Made by a program: the position numbers and the translations under genes. 64,000 nucleotides of DNA from Planctomycetia bacterium (GTDB lineage Bacteria > Planctomycetota > Planctomycetia > Pirellulales > JACPPG01): the NCBI GenBank assembly GCA_016191115.1, contig JACPPG010000028.1:1-64000 (forward strand), in the 5' to 3' direction. Shown piece by piece: positions 33,897 to 42,642 of this stretch (its first letter is position 1; each line of letters begins with the position of its first letter). The notes beneath the pieces are model-generated. The model was given only the letters and a program-made list of their open reading frames with translations, had not been told where the DNA came from and ran no database searches.

Positions 33897-33978
33897 TGAA
33901 TAGGGGTTAGGCGTTGGGGGTTAGGGTCGGAGGTTCGGTATCGGGAGTCTTGTATTCGTCCCTAATCCCCAACCCCTA
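33897..33978. repeat. AGGGGTTAGG...CCTAACCCC inverted repeat (interrupted)
   Basis: GGGGTTAGGCGTTGGGGGTTAGGG near 33904 is mirrored by CCCTAATCCCCAACCCCTAA near 33959. The mirror arm is cut by the element at 33979-34080, after which TAACCCCTAATCCCTCC continues to 34097. Confidence 0.6.
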
Positions 33979-34080
33979 AGGATCGACCGAAAAATAACTT
34001 CCTGATTCTCTGACCCCTCACGGGTGCCCTCTCCCGCAAGGGGCGAGGGTATTGAGGAGAAATTTTTCGGTCGATTCTAA
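33979..34080 (+). repeat. MITE-like element with GATCGACCGAAAAAT inverted ends (complete copy)
   Basis: GATCGACCGAAAAATAAC at the left and AATTTTTCGGTCGATTC at the right are inverted. The inner CCTCACGGGTGCCCTCTCCCG and GGGCGAGGGTATTGAGG also match 91-169 inverted. It looks inserted into an older AGGGGTTAGG palindrome. Confidence 0.8.
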
Positions 34081-34099
34081 CCCCTAATCCCTCCGTATG

Positions 34100-36571
34100 T
34101 CACTCGACGTAAACGAACTCGTTAGCGGCCATCAATACGCGGCATAGCCCCTCCCACGCTCGCAACCGGCGGGCGGCCGCGCCGGCCTCTTGCGGGGCGA
34201 GCGCCGCTTCGTAGTCGCGGACGAACACCAGGGCCCGGGTCGATTCTTCCGTCGACGGCGGGCGGGCGTACAGCCGCTCGTAAGCGACGTGCACGCGCCC
34301 AGCATCATCCGCTTCGTCCTGGGCCAAGAGTAGCTCGGCCAGCCCGCGGCTCGCCTCGAGCACGAGCTTGCTATTCATCATGAACAGGGCCTGCGGCGCG
34401 ACGGTCGTCGTCGGACGGTCGCCGTTGAGCGTGCTGGGGTCGGCGAAGTCGAAGGCCTGGAACACGTCGTACAGGGCGCTGCGGACCACCGGCAGGTACA
34501 CCGACCGGCGGCGGCTGTCGTACCGCGTGTCGTTGGTCGAGGCCGTGCCGGTGACGTATTGTCGCGGTTTGTTGGCCAGCAGCGATCCGCCGGCCGCATC
34601 GTCGAGCTGGCCGGCGACTGCGAGAATCGCGTCACGGAGGACCTCGGCCTCCAGCCGGCGGCGATTTATCCGCCACAGCAACTGGTTCTCCGGGTCGATC
34701 GCCGTGGAGCGTTCGTTGTTGGCCGTGCTCATCTGGTACGTGCTCGACAACATGATGAGGCGGTGCAGCGCCTTGAGCGACCAACCCCCTTCGACGAAGC
34801 GGTGGCTGAGCCAGTCCAAAAGCGGCGGGTTGGTCGGCGGGTTGCCCAGGCGGCCGAAGTTGTCCGGCGTCCGCACCAGGCCAGCGCCAAAATGCCACCG
34901 CCAGACGCGATTCACGATCACGCGGGCCGTCAGCGGATGGTCGGGACGGGTGAGCCACTGGGCCAGTTGCAGGCGACCACTTGCCTCGGCCGGCAGCGGC
35001 GGCTGATTCTCGCCGGCCAGGATGCGTGGGAAGCCGCGCTTCACTTCGCGCGAGAGCGTCCAATGGCTGCCGCGGACGTGAATCCGCAGGTCCTCGGGCT
35101 TGCCTTCCTCGACGGCCATCGCCATGTCGAGTTGCGGGGCCTGCTTTTCAAGCTCGCCCAGTTGATCGCGCAGACGCTTGATCTCCCTCGCCCCGGCCGG
35201 CGTGTAGTAGGCTTCGCGTTTTTCCTGTTTGGCGACGAACGGCCCAAGCGCCAGCGCGAGCAGGTCGTCCTCGTCGCGCGCGAGCGTCTCGGCGCGGGCT
35301 TTCACCAGCTCCACCTGGCGGCGATGGGCCTCGACGCGCTCCTGCTGGTCACGGCTGGAGATCGTCCGCTCATGCCACTGGGCCACGACCTTTAAATTGT
35401 CCATCGACCGCGTGCTCTTGAAGATGCCGGCCAGGGCGTAGTAGTCGGCCGCCGGCACGGGGTCGAACTTGTGGTCGTGGCAGCGGGCACAGCCCAACGT
35501 CAGGCCGAGAAAGGCCTGGCCCACCGTGTCGACCTGCTCGTCGACGATGTCCATTTCCATTTTTACCGGGTCATCTTCGGCCAGCATCTTGGGACCCAGG
35601 ACCAGCAAGCCGGTGGCCACGATCCGCGCGGCGTTCGTCGCCTCGTCGTTCGACGGTGGCAACAGGTCGCCCGCCAGTTGCTCGCGGACGAACTCGTCGT
35701 ACGGCTTGTCGACGTTGAAGGCCGCGATCACCCAGTCGCGATAGCGATAGGCGTTGACGTACGCCAGGTTCTCATCCATGCCGTTACTATCAGCGTACCG
35801 GGCCACGTCGAGCCAGTGCCGGCCCCAACGCTCGCCGTAGCGGGGCGAAGCGAGCAGGCGATCGACGACGCGGGCAAAGGCGTCCGGCGAGTCGTCGGCT
35901 AGAAACGCCGCGAGCTCCTCAGGCGTCGGCGGCAGGCCGACCAGGTCGAACGTGGCCCGACGCAAGAGCGTCCGCTTGTCGGCCGCCGGGGCCGGCGCGA
36001 GCGCCTTGGCTTCGAGCCCGACGAGGACGAACCGATCGACGGGTGATTTTGCCCAGGCGCCGTTCTTCACTTCGGGGAGCGGCGGATCCACCGGCGGCTG
36101 GAACGACCAGAAGGCCTTTTGCTCGGCGGTAAAGGCCGGCGCCTCGTCGTCCGCGTCGCTTTTGATTCCAGCGACGGCTGGCTGATCGGGCCAGGGAGCG
36201 CCCAGCTTGATCCACTCGACGAGCGCCGCGATCTGGGCATCGGGCAGCTTTCCCTTGGGCGGCATCTGCCGCGCCGCGCCGTAGCGCACCGCGTCGACCA
36301 GCAGGCTCGTCTCCGGGTCGCCGGGCGTCACGGCAGGGCCCGATTCGCCGCCCGCGAGCATCGCCGCGCGGGAATCGAGCCGTAGCTCCCCCTTCTGCTT
36401 GTCGGGCCCATGGCAGGCGAAACAATTCGCGACCAAAAGCGGGCGAATCCGCTGCTCGAACAGCTTGACGTGCGCCGCCGGCAGCTCGTCGGCGGCGGCT
36501 GGCGAGGCGACCGCCACGAGAGCAGCGAGCACAAGGAGTCGGCAGGCGCGGGGCAGAGGTGCAACGGTCAT
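34100..36571 (-). CDS. PSCyt1/DUF1549/DUF1553 protein (first set)
   Basis: An 823-aa secreted planctomycete protein. A signal peptide (residues 1-27) precedes a cytochrome-c-like PSCyt1 domain with the heme motif CFACH (50-54) and a distal Met region (QMPPKGKLPDAQIAALVEWI). DUF1549 follows (DRFVLVGLEAKAL ... RHWLDVARYADSNGMDENLA), and DUF1553 closes the protein (GRLQLAQWLTRPDHPLTARV, NRVWRWHFGAGLVRTPDNFG). A coiled region sits at residues ~420-480. The family is thought to act with DUF1501 proteins on external organic polymers using electron transfer; this is not proven. It lies 203 bases before the DUF1501 gene in the same direction, with repeats between. Confidence 0.9.
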   Translation of the reverse strand: MTVAPLPRACRLLVLAALVAVASPAAADELPAAHVKLFEQRIRPLLVANCFACHGPDKQKGELRLDSRAAMLAGGESGPAVTPGDPETSLLVDAVRYGAARQMPPKGKLPDAQIAALVEWIKLGAPWPDQPAVAGIKSDADDEAPAFTAEQKAFWSFQPPVDPPLPEVKNGAWAKSPVDRFVLVGLEAKALAPAPAADKRTLLRRATFDLVGLPPTPEELAAFLADDSPDAFARVVDRLLASPRYGERWGRHWLDVARYADSNGMDENLAYVNAYRYRDWVIAAFNVDKPYDEFVREQLAGDLLPPSNDEATNAARIVATGLLVLGPKMLAEDDPVKMEMDIVDEQVDTVGQAFLGLTLGCARCHDHKFDPVPAADYYALAGIFKSTRSMDNLKVVAQWHERTISSRDQQERVEAHRRQVELVKARAETLARDEDDLLALALGPFVAKQEKREAYYTPAGAREIKRLRDQLGELEKQAPQLDMAMAVEEGKPEDLRIHVRGSHWTLSREVKRGFPRILAGENQPPLPAEASGRLQLAQWLTRPDHPLTARVIVNRVWRWHFGAGLVRTPDNFGRLGNPPTNPPLLDWLSHRFVEGGWSLKALHRLIMLSSTYQMSTANNERSTAIDPENQLLWRINRRRLEAEVLRDAILAVAGQLDDAAGGSLLANKPRQYVTGTASTNDTRYDSRRRSVYLPVVRSALYDVFQAFDFADPSTLNGDRPTTTVAPQALFMMNSKLVLEASRGLAELLLAQDEADDAGRVHVAYERLYARPPSTEESTRALVFVRDYEAALAPQEAGAAARRLRAWEGLCRVLMAANEFVYVE

Positions 36572-36887
36572 GGCCGCATTCTAGTCAAAGGGACGGCTAC
36601 GCTGGAATCAGGCGCCCAGATCCAATAGCGCGCCAACGCCGCACATGCGCCGCGGGCGCATGTGGCGATTCCGCCCGCTCGACAGGGCTACCCGGTAGGC
36701 CGACCTGGTGACTGCCGTGGCCGTGCTTAACCTTTGGCGCGGACACGCGTAACGTCGACGCCACAGGCCCAACGACGCATGCCGGGACGCGTACGCCGCG
36801 GCGGCGGCACGTCCCTTGCGAATGCCGTGGTTGGCGTCGACCGCCGAGGTCGACCGAACCGCCTGATTTCCTAAAGGGAGCAAAGCC
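36572..36887. other. Intergenic region before a small membrane protein gene
   Basis: 316 bases with only short overlapping frames. CGCATGTGCGCC / GGCGCATG near 36645 is a small palindrome. No promoter was identified with confidence. Confidence 0.4.
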
Positions 36888-37097
36888 ATGGCCGTTGCAA
36901 GCTCGCCCAGAGCGATGGAAAGCCTCGAGCAAACTCACCCGATATGGTGCAGCCGTTTCGGCGCCGCCGAACGCCGCCGCATGATCCAGGAAGATTCGAC
37001 GGCCTTCAGCATCATATCGGTGGAGTTGGTGTCGATCGTTTGCCTGGGGCTGGCCGTGATCGTGGCGGCGGTTGCGATCAGCCTGCTCGGCGGCTGA
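36888..37097 (+). CDS. Small single-span membrane protein
   Basis: A 69-aa protein. Residues 1-38 are polar (MAVASSPRAMESLEQTHPIW, then ERRRMIQEDSTAF), and residues ~41-67 form one membrane helix (VSIVCLGLAVIVAAVAISLL). The start has AAAGGGAGCAAAGCC in front, which is a strong ribosome site. No family is recognised. A 12-bp perfect hairpin follows 66 bases after the stop. It stands alone, between divergently read DUF1549 DNA and a repeat. Confidence 0.55.
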   Translation: MAVASSPRAMESLEQTHPIWCSRFGAAERRRMIQEDSTAFSIISVELVSIVCLGLAVIVAAVAISLLGG

Positions 37098-37162
37098 CGG
37101 CGTCGGGCGCGACGGCGAGAGCGGCATCGCGGACTGCCAAGCCGGCACTCTGTTTCTGACCC

Positions 37163-37190
37163 GCGGACCGCGACAGGCGTCGCGGTCCGC
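37163..37190 (+). terminator. Strong hairpin after the small membrane gene
   Basis: GCGGACCGCGAC, loop AGGC, GTCGCGGTCCGC: a perfect 12-bp stem with no U tract after it. It could be a factor-dependent terminator or an mRNA end protector. Confidence 0.4.
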
Positions 37191-37245
37191 TTCTGCCTGG
37201 ATGCTCTCGCTCGTCTTGTACTCGACCACCGCCAGGGACTTTCAC

Positions 37246-37389
37246 ACATTCAAGCTTCGAGGTAGCGCGCCGGCGGGAAAATGGGACAGGCACCGAGACG
37301 CAACCTTGGCTTGAAAGGACTTGCGCCCCCTCCGCTCGGAGCCAGTCCCATTTTCCCGCCTCGCCATTTCGAACAGCAGAATGGCCCTG
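37246..37389 (-). repeat. Dispersed ~155-bp palindromic repeat (copy 5, inverted)
   Basis: The opposite orientation of the other five copies: it starts ATTCAAGCTT and ends CAGCAGAATGGCCCTG. It is the most diverged copy but keeps both hairpin arms (GGGAAAATGGGACAGGCACC, GGAGCCAGTCCCATTTTCCC). Confidence 0.85.
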
Positions 37390-37504
37390 CGGGCCGCGGG
37401 CTGGATAGTTGGCAGAAGTCTGAAAACCGGCTATAGAGGCATGCAGCCCGATCAATCGCTGTGCCGCCCGAGCGGTACGCTCATCCACGCATGCCGAGGC
37501 CCTT

Positions 37505-39067
37505 ATGCGCGACGCCCGCTTGACGAAAGCGATCCTGGTTCTTGCCTTGGCGGCGGCGGCCGCGCCGGCGGCGGCGCAGATCACAACGGCCGACATGACG
37601 TTCCTCCGCCTTTCGGCGCGCACCAACTTGCAGGCCTTCCAGGAACGGGGCGGCGATCCCAAGCAGATCGCATCGATCCTGGAAGCGGCCGACAAAACGG
37701 CGCTTAGCGACAAATTGGCGTTCTACCGTGGGTACACGAAGGCCCTGGCCTTGATGCGCGGCGCCGAATGGAACCGCGACGCCGAGCTGGCCACCGCCTT
37801 GGACTTCACGATCAATGCCAAGGTCCTGGGGCCGGGCGACATGCTGCGGGCAAGCGCCACCTGGCTTTTCGACGCGTCGACGGGCGAGGCCACGCCCTAC
37901 CGCGTCGATCTCGACATCCTGAAGCCGGACGAATCGAAGGAGGCGTCGTTCCTGGAGACCATCCAGTTGACCGAAGGACCGCACGCCGGCGAATTCAGCG
38001 GCGTCGCCTTCGAGGCGGCGAAGTTCCTGCCGCCCGGGCTGCATTTGATCCGCGGGACTTTGAAGGACGGCCGCGGCACGTCGATCTACGAGTTTTACCG
38101 CAGCTTCTTCATCGTCCCGGAGTTCGACAAACGGTTGGCCGCGCTCGAAAAGACGGTCGAGCTATTGCCCGACCAGCAGAACGCCGGCGCCCTCACGGCC
38201 CGCTACGTGCTCGACATCGAGCGGCAAGCGCATCAGACCTATCTGGGGGGCGCGTATCAGAATCTCATCGGCTACCTGCACACCGGCTACCGGGCGCGGG
38301 GCTTCGCCCGCAGCGAGGTGATGGATTTTGGCGCCGAGTTGGACCGCGCTACGAAGATGGCCGCGGCGGTGCAGGACGGCTCGTGGACGCTTGGTGGGCT
38401 GCGTGGCGACCAGAAGCTGGCTTATCGCTCGACGTTCGATGGGCGGTTGGTGCCGTATCGCATCTATGTTCCGCTTTCCTATGACGGCGCGAAGAAATAC
38501 CCCTTGGCAGTACTACTGCACGGCGCCGGCGGGGATGAGAACAGCTTCTTCGACGGCTATCAACATCTGTGGCCGAAGCTGGCCGAGGAGCGCGGCTACA
38601 TCCTCGTCGCCGCCAATGGCCGCGGGCCCTTGAGCGGGTATACCAAGGAGAGCGGGGCCGAGCAGGACATGCTCGACCTGTTGGCGATCGCCGCGAAGAA
38701 CTTCAGCATCGATCCGGCCCGCACGTATCTGGCGGGGCATTCGATGGGGGCCGCCGGCACGTGGCGCCTTGGGCTGCTCTATCGCGATCGCTTTGCCGCG
38801 CTCGCGCCGCTCGCGGGCACGCGGATGACGCCGCTGCTGGAGGCGGGACTCTCAAGCGGGAACAAGATTCCGCTCGTGATCGTCGCCGGCGGGAAGGACG
38901 CGCTTGTGCCCGTGCAGGGCTGCCGCGACGCGAGTGAAAAGGCCACGTCACTCGGTTTCGACGTCAAGTATCGCGAGTATCCGGAGGAGGACCACATCTC
39001 CGTCGTGCCGGCGTCGGTCACGGACGTTTTCGATTTCTTTGATGCGCATCGCAAGGACGCGCCCTAG
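37505..39067 (+). CDS. Secreted alpha/beta hydrolase (esterase / PHB-depolymerase-like)
   Basis: A 520-aa exported enzyme. The signal peptide (ILVLALAAAAAPAAAQ) is followed by ~270 residues of helical and beta-rich sequence with no family I can name. A hydrolase domain follows from residue ~310 (YPLAVLLHGAGGDENSFFDG). The nucleophile motif is GHSMGA; the probable Asp is in AGGKDALVPVQGC and the His in EEDHISVVPA. An oxyanion-hole region HGAGG precedes. The enzyme class is consistent with carboxylesterases or depolymerases of planctomycetes, substrate unknown. The long N-terminal domain is unlike classical PHB depolymerases. Confidence 0.8.
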   Translation: MRDARLTKAILVLALAAAAAPAAAQITTADMTFLRLSARTNLQAFQERGGDPKQIASILEAADKTALSDKLAFYRGYTKALALMRGAEWNRDAELATALDFTINAKVLGPGDMLRASATWLFDASTGEATPYRVDLDILKPDESKEASFLETIQLTEGPHAGEFSGVAFEAAKFLPPGLHLIRGTLKDGRGTSIYEFYRSFFIVPEFDKRLAALEKTVELLPDQQNAGALTARYVLDIERQAHQTYLGGAYQNLIGYLHTGYRARGFARSEVMDFGAELDRATKMAAAVQDGSWTLGGLRGDQKLAYRSTFDGRLVPYRIYVPLSYDGAKKYPLAVLLHGAGGDENSFFDGYQHLWPKLAEERGYILVAANGRGPLSGYTKESGAEQDMLDLLAIAAKNFSIDPARTYLAGHSMGAAGTWRLGLLYRDRFAALAPLAGTRMTPLLEAGLSSGNKIPLVIVAGGKDALVPVQGCRDASEKATSLGFDVKYREYPEEDHISVVPASVTDVFDFFDAHRKDAP

Positions 39068-39124
39068 ATCGGTCTCCCGTTTCGTTGTCATTCATTTCGT
39101 GCCAACGGTGCGCGAGCGACCACT

Positions 39125-39694
39125 ATGCTTGGACATGAGCTGGCAGGCCATCGCGAGGCGACCAAGGTGGGCCGGCTTTCGGCCGATCGACTGATCGACT
39201 TGTGGCCGCGCACGGCGTCGCAGGTCGTCAAGTACGGGTTCGCGCTGGAATTGGCCGATCTCGAGCCGCCGCGGACGGGCATCTTCGACGGCCTGCGGAT
39301 CGTCGTCGATCCGGACGTCAACTTCGAGATGCAGTGCTTCGTGCTGTTGCACCTGTTCGGGCATTCCGTTCAGTGGGTCGCGCCGTCGCTCGCGGCCCAA
39401 GTCGACGCCTTGCAGCAAACGGCCGAGCGCGACCGCTTCATGCAGGTGCTGCACGACTACGAGCACCAGGCGGGCCAACTGGGGCTGCAACTGTTGCACG
39501 AGGCCGGCGTTGGCGACTTGGACGGCTGGTTCAGCGATTTCGTGGCCACCGACTGGCGGTACGTGGAACGGTTTTATGCCACCGGCCAAATCCTGCCGTG
39601 GGAAGAATGCCTGACGGCGGCCGAAGAAGCGGTGCGGCCGCTGGCGATCCCCGCGCTCAAGCATCATCGCGTGGAAGTGCGGTACGCGTTTTGA
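39125..39694 (+). CDS. Hypothetical protein, possibly degenerate ImmA/IrrE-type metallopeptidase
   Basis: A 189-aa protein of unknown family. Residues ~78-90 read LLHLFGHSVQW and residues ~113-130 DYEHQAGQLGLQLLHE. This spacing resembles the HExxH...E-x-(x)-A pattern of zinc-peptidase-like DUF955 proteins, but the Glu after the first His is Leu, so classical catalysis is not expected. No membrane segment or signal peptide is seen. It is 58 bases after the hydrolase gene, convergent with the gene at 39715. Alternatives are a plain helical protein with chance histidines. Confidence 0.5.
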   Translation: MLGHELAGHREATKVGRLSADRLIDLWPRTASQVVKYGFALELADLEPPRTGIFDGLRIVVDPDVNFEMQCFVLLHLFGHSVQWVAPSLAAQVDALQQTAERDRFMQVLHDYEHQAGQLGLQLLHEAGVGDLDGWFSDFVATDWRYVERFYATGQILPWEECLTAAEEAVRPLAIPALKHHRVEVRYAF

Positions 39695-39714
39695 TCCGGC
39701 GCGACTGCCACCGT

Positions 39715-40587
39715 TCAACCGCCCTTCGCCTGCACGGTGGGCCGTTGCAAGAGTTGCGGCGCCTCTTCGTGGAGGGATTGCAGGCCGGTGGCGAACTGCA
39801 GTTCATTCATCGTCCGTTCGGTCTCGACCATGCTCGAAGCGACCTGGTCGACCTGCCCGGTGATGAAGTCGGGCTCCTGCCGATTGACGGCCAGCTCGCT
39901 CAGGGAGCGGATCTTGTTTTCCAGCCGCTCCAGCTCCAACTGCAGGATCTCGTAGGTTTGCTTGGCCTTCCGCAGGTTCGCCAGCCGGTCGTTGCAGGTC
40001 TGCAGGTTGTCCTCGAGCGCTTTGCGGATCTTCTGCGCGTTCGGGTCGTCGCCGGCCGGGGGCGCGGCCTTGAGCCGCTTCTCCAACCGCTGGATGTCGG
40101 CCGTGATCGGCTCGGGCGCCGTCTTCTCGAAAAACCGCTCCAACGAATACTGCGTGAACAGCAAGCGCAAGTAGATCCACAGCAGCCGATCGAGCCCCGC
40201 CAGTTGGAGATCGTCCAGCGGGCGAACGCCTTCGGCGCTTGAATGCTTGAGCGCCAGTGCGATCTGCCGCAGCTCCAGGCAACGATTCCGCAGCGCGTCG
40301 AACCGCTGCAGCGCTTGCTTGGGCAACGACCGAACGATCTGCCGCAGCATCTGCTCTTGCGCGACGGAGCTTTGCGCTTCGGCGCTCTTGGCCGCCTGGG
40401 CGTCGACGTAGCTTTGGAACTTGGGGTGCGTCCCCAAAAGACCTAGATAGAGAAGCTCACCGGCCGCCACGAGCGGGATGACGACGCCGGCGGCGCCGCT
40501 TACGACGGCCAGACCCAGCCCGCCGAAAAGGGCGAGCAGGTTCCAGCGGTTGGCGAACGCGACTTTGAGGTACTTGGTGAACCGCAC
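39715..40587 (-). CDS. Membrane-anchored coiled-coil protein, last gene of the PspA/ABC cluster
   Basis: A 290-aa protein. A helical hairpin in the membrane is likely at residues ~14-52 (LLALFGGLGLAVVSGAAGVV, then IPLVAAGELLYLGLLG), followed by ~230 residues of heptad-like helix (KIRKALEDNLQTCNDRLANL, YEILQLELERLENKIRSLSE) that should project into the cytoplasm or periplasm. No enzyme motif is visible. The start is GTG at 40587. It lies 37 bases after the ABC ATPase gene and ends the seven-gene unit that begins with PspA. It could be a tether or structural subunit for the transporter or for PspA (inference). Confidence 0.65.
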   Translation of the reverse strand: MRFTKYLKVAFANRWNLLALFGGLGLAVVSGAAGVVIPLVAAGELLYLGLLGTHPKFQSYVDAQAAKSAEAQSSVAQEQMLRQIVRSLPKQALQRFDALRNRCLELRQIALALKHSSAEGVRPLDDLQLAGLDRLLWIYLRLLFTQYSLERFFEKTAPEPITADIQRLEKRLKAAPPAGDDPNAQKIRKALEDNLQTCNDRLANLRKAKQTYEILQLELERLENKIRSLSELAVNRQEPDFITGQVDQVASSMVETERTMNELQFATGLQSLHEEAPQLLQRPTVQAKGG

Positions 40588-40624
40588 GGCGGCACTCGGA
40601 TTCCAAGGGACGGCGCCACGATTT

Positions 40625-41560
40625 TCACGTGGCCACGTGTTCCGGCTTCTGCTCCAACTGGGCGATCAGGTCGCGCAAATAATCCACGGTCTTCAGGAAG
40701 CGGGGCTGGCTGGCCATCTCGCGCGCGGGGCGGTCGGCCGGCTCGACCTCGAGCTCGCGCGCGATCGTGCCCGGCGAAGTGCTCATGACGTACACGCGGT
40801 CCCCCAGGAAGACCGCTTCCTCCAGCGAGTGCGTGACAAAGAACACGGTCGCCTCGACGGTGCGCCACAGACCCACGAGCAAGTCTTGCATATTCATCCG
40901 CGTTTGCGGATCGAGGGCCCCGAATGGCTCGTCCATGAGGATAATCCGCGGCCGCAGCACGAGCGTGCGGGCGATCGCCACGCGTTGCCGCATCCCGCCC
41001 GACAGCTCGTGCGGGTATTTGTACTGGTCCTTTTCGACATTGAGACCGACGCGGCCGATCCACTCGCGGCCCAGCGCGTAGCGTTCCTTGCGGCTGACGC
41101 CCTGGCACTCAAGGCCAAAGGTCACATTATCGAGCACCGTTCGATGATCGAAACTAGTGTAGTCCTGAAAGACCATGCCGCGGTCGGCGCCCGGTTCGGT
41201 GACGGGGCTGCCGAGCACCAATACGTCGCCGCTGGTGGCCGGAAACTGCGGCTCCAGCCCGGCGATGAGACGCAAGATGGTGCTTTTGCCGCATCCGCTG
41301 GGACCCAACACGCAGATGAACTCTCCCTTGTCCTTCAGGTCCTCGACGACGAAGCTCACGTCGCGGATGGCCGTGTACTCGTTCGCCCGCCCGGCGTTGT
41401 AGGTCTTTGTGACGTTGCGGAACTCAACCACGCGCGGCCTGGCCAGATCCTCGGGCTGGCGAGGCCGCACGAGCACCTGGCCCATGCCCACCGGCTGGAC
41501 CGGCGGCGGATCGGCCGGCGGTTGGCCGGCGGCGGCTGTCGATGGCTGTTCGACGCTCAT
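40625..41560 (-). CDS. ABC transporter ATP-binding protein (SsuB/TauB-like)
   Basis: A 311-aa ATPase with a Pro-rich N-terminal tail (AAAGQPPADPPPVQPVG) and a complete nucleotide-binding domain: Walker A GPSGCGKST, Q-loop VFQDYTSFDH, signature LSGGMRQRVAIARTL, Walker B IILMDEPFGALDP and switch His (FVTHSLEEA). The sequence type is that of sulfonate/taurine/nitrate importers. Its ATG overlaps the TGA of the permease gene (ATGA), so ratio is coupled. Together with the permease and OmpA-fused binding protein it makes one importer; the substrate is not readable. Confidence 0.88.
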   Translation of the reverse strand: MSVEQPSTAAAGQPPADPPPVQPVGMGQVLVRPRQPEDLARPRVVEFRNVTKTYNAGRANEYTAIRDVSFVVEDLKDKGEFICVLGPSGCGKSTILRLIAGLEPQFPATSGDVLVLGSPVTEPGADRGMVFQDYTSFDHRTVLDNVTFGLECQGVSRKERYALGREWIGRVGLNVEKDQYKYPHELSGGMRQRVAIARTLVLRPRIILMDEPFGALDPQTRMNMQDLLVGLWRTVEATVFFVTHSLEEAVFLGDRVYVMSTSPGTIARELEVEPADRPAREMASQPRFLKTVDYLRDLIAQLEQKPEHVAT

Positions 41561-42618
41561 GGTTTCTCGCTGGTAACTGCGGGCGCGGCGGGTGGAGGCG
41601 CAGTCGGCACGGACGAGGCGCTTTCGCCTGCCGTACCGGCCGCGCGCGCGGGCCGGATCACCAGCGACTTGAGGTCCTCCCAACCGTGCAGCGTGCCGCG
41701 GACCGCCGAGTTAAGCACGCCACGGCCGCCGTAACGATAGGGGAACAGTTCGCGCTGGATCCAGAACAAGAGCCGATCGATCACCAGGGCGACGACCGGG
41801 ATGATCAGCAGGACCAGGATGATGTGCCCTGTGATGCCGCGGCGTTGCGACGTCAAGATAATGTCGCCGAGTCCCCCGGATTCTCCGCCGATCTTCACGA
41901 GCTCGGCGAGCATGATATAGCCGAACGCCAGCCCGAACAGCAGCCGCAGCGAGTTGAAGACGCTCGGCAGGGCTAGCGGCACGAGCACTTTGAGAATCGT
42001 TTGCCATCGATTGGCTCCCAAGGTGTAGGCCGTGTCGACGTATTGTTCCCCGACGTCGGAAACCGCCCGCGCGGTATCGGTCAGCACGAACGCGACGCAG
42101 GCGATGAAAATGAACATTGTCTTCTGCGTTTCCCCGATGCCGAACAGCAAGAACGTCACGGGGATCAACGCCGCGATGGGAATGTTGCGGCCGAAGATCG
42201 ACAGCGGGGCGAAGAACGCGCTGATCCACGAGAAGCACCCGCACAGCACACCCAACGGCACGCCGACGGCCGCGGCCAGGGCGAAACCCAGTGTCACGCG
42301 GCGGAGGCTGAGCATCGTGTTGCGCGTCAAACCGCGGTCGAACCACAGACTGTGGAACGTGTCGAGGGTTTCTTTCGGGCTGGGGAGCGAGGCGGCGCTA
42401 ACGATCCGCTGTTCCGGCTCGTCGGGGTCGCCGGCGGTCACGAACCACCAGATGCCCAGCACCGTGGCCAGACAGAGAAGTCCGAACACGACCGACTGCC
42501 ACGCGGGCGTGGGGCGGCGGAGGCTGAAGAATTCGCGGAGTTCCGTTCGCCACCACGACTGGCGCCGTGGCGGCGTGTCAGGCGACGAGCCGCGATCGGC
42601 TGTGTTCTGCTCAACCAT
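41557..42618 (-). CDS. ABC transporter permease (SsuC/TauC-like)
   Basis: A 353-aa inner-membrane protein with about six hydrophobic segments. The EAA cytoplasmic loop YTLGANRWQTILKVLVPLAL is where the ATPase docks. The N-terminal 35 residues and a ~40-residue C-terminal tail rich in Ala/Pro (AAGTAGESASSVPTAPPPAA) exceed the usual 250-aa length. It lies between the binding-protein gene (24 bases upstream) and the ATPase (ATGA overlap). Family relatives import sulfonates, nitrate, cyanate or thiamin-precursor molecules; none is indicated here. Confidence 0.87.
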   Translation of the reverse strand: MVEQNTADRGSSPDTPPRRQSWWRTELREFFSLRRPTPAWQSVVFGLLCLATVLGIWWFVTAGDPDEPEQRIVSAASLPSPKETLDTFHSLWFDRGLTRNTMLSLRRVTLGFALAAAVGVPLGVLCGCFSWISAFFAPLSIFGRNIPIAALIPVTFLLFGIGETQKTMFIFIACVAFVLTDTARAVSDVGEQYVDTAYTLGANRWQTILKVLVPLALPSVFNSLRLLFGLAFGYIMLAELVKIGGESGGLGDIILTSQRRGITGHIILVLLIIPVVALVIDRLLFWIQRELFPYRYGGRGVLNSAVRGTLHGWEDLKSLVIRPARAAGTAGESASSVPTAPPPAAPAVTSEKP

Positions 42619-42642
42619 GGCTGATGATGCTACGCACGAGCG

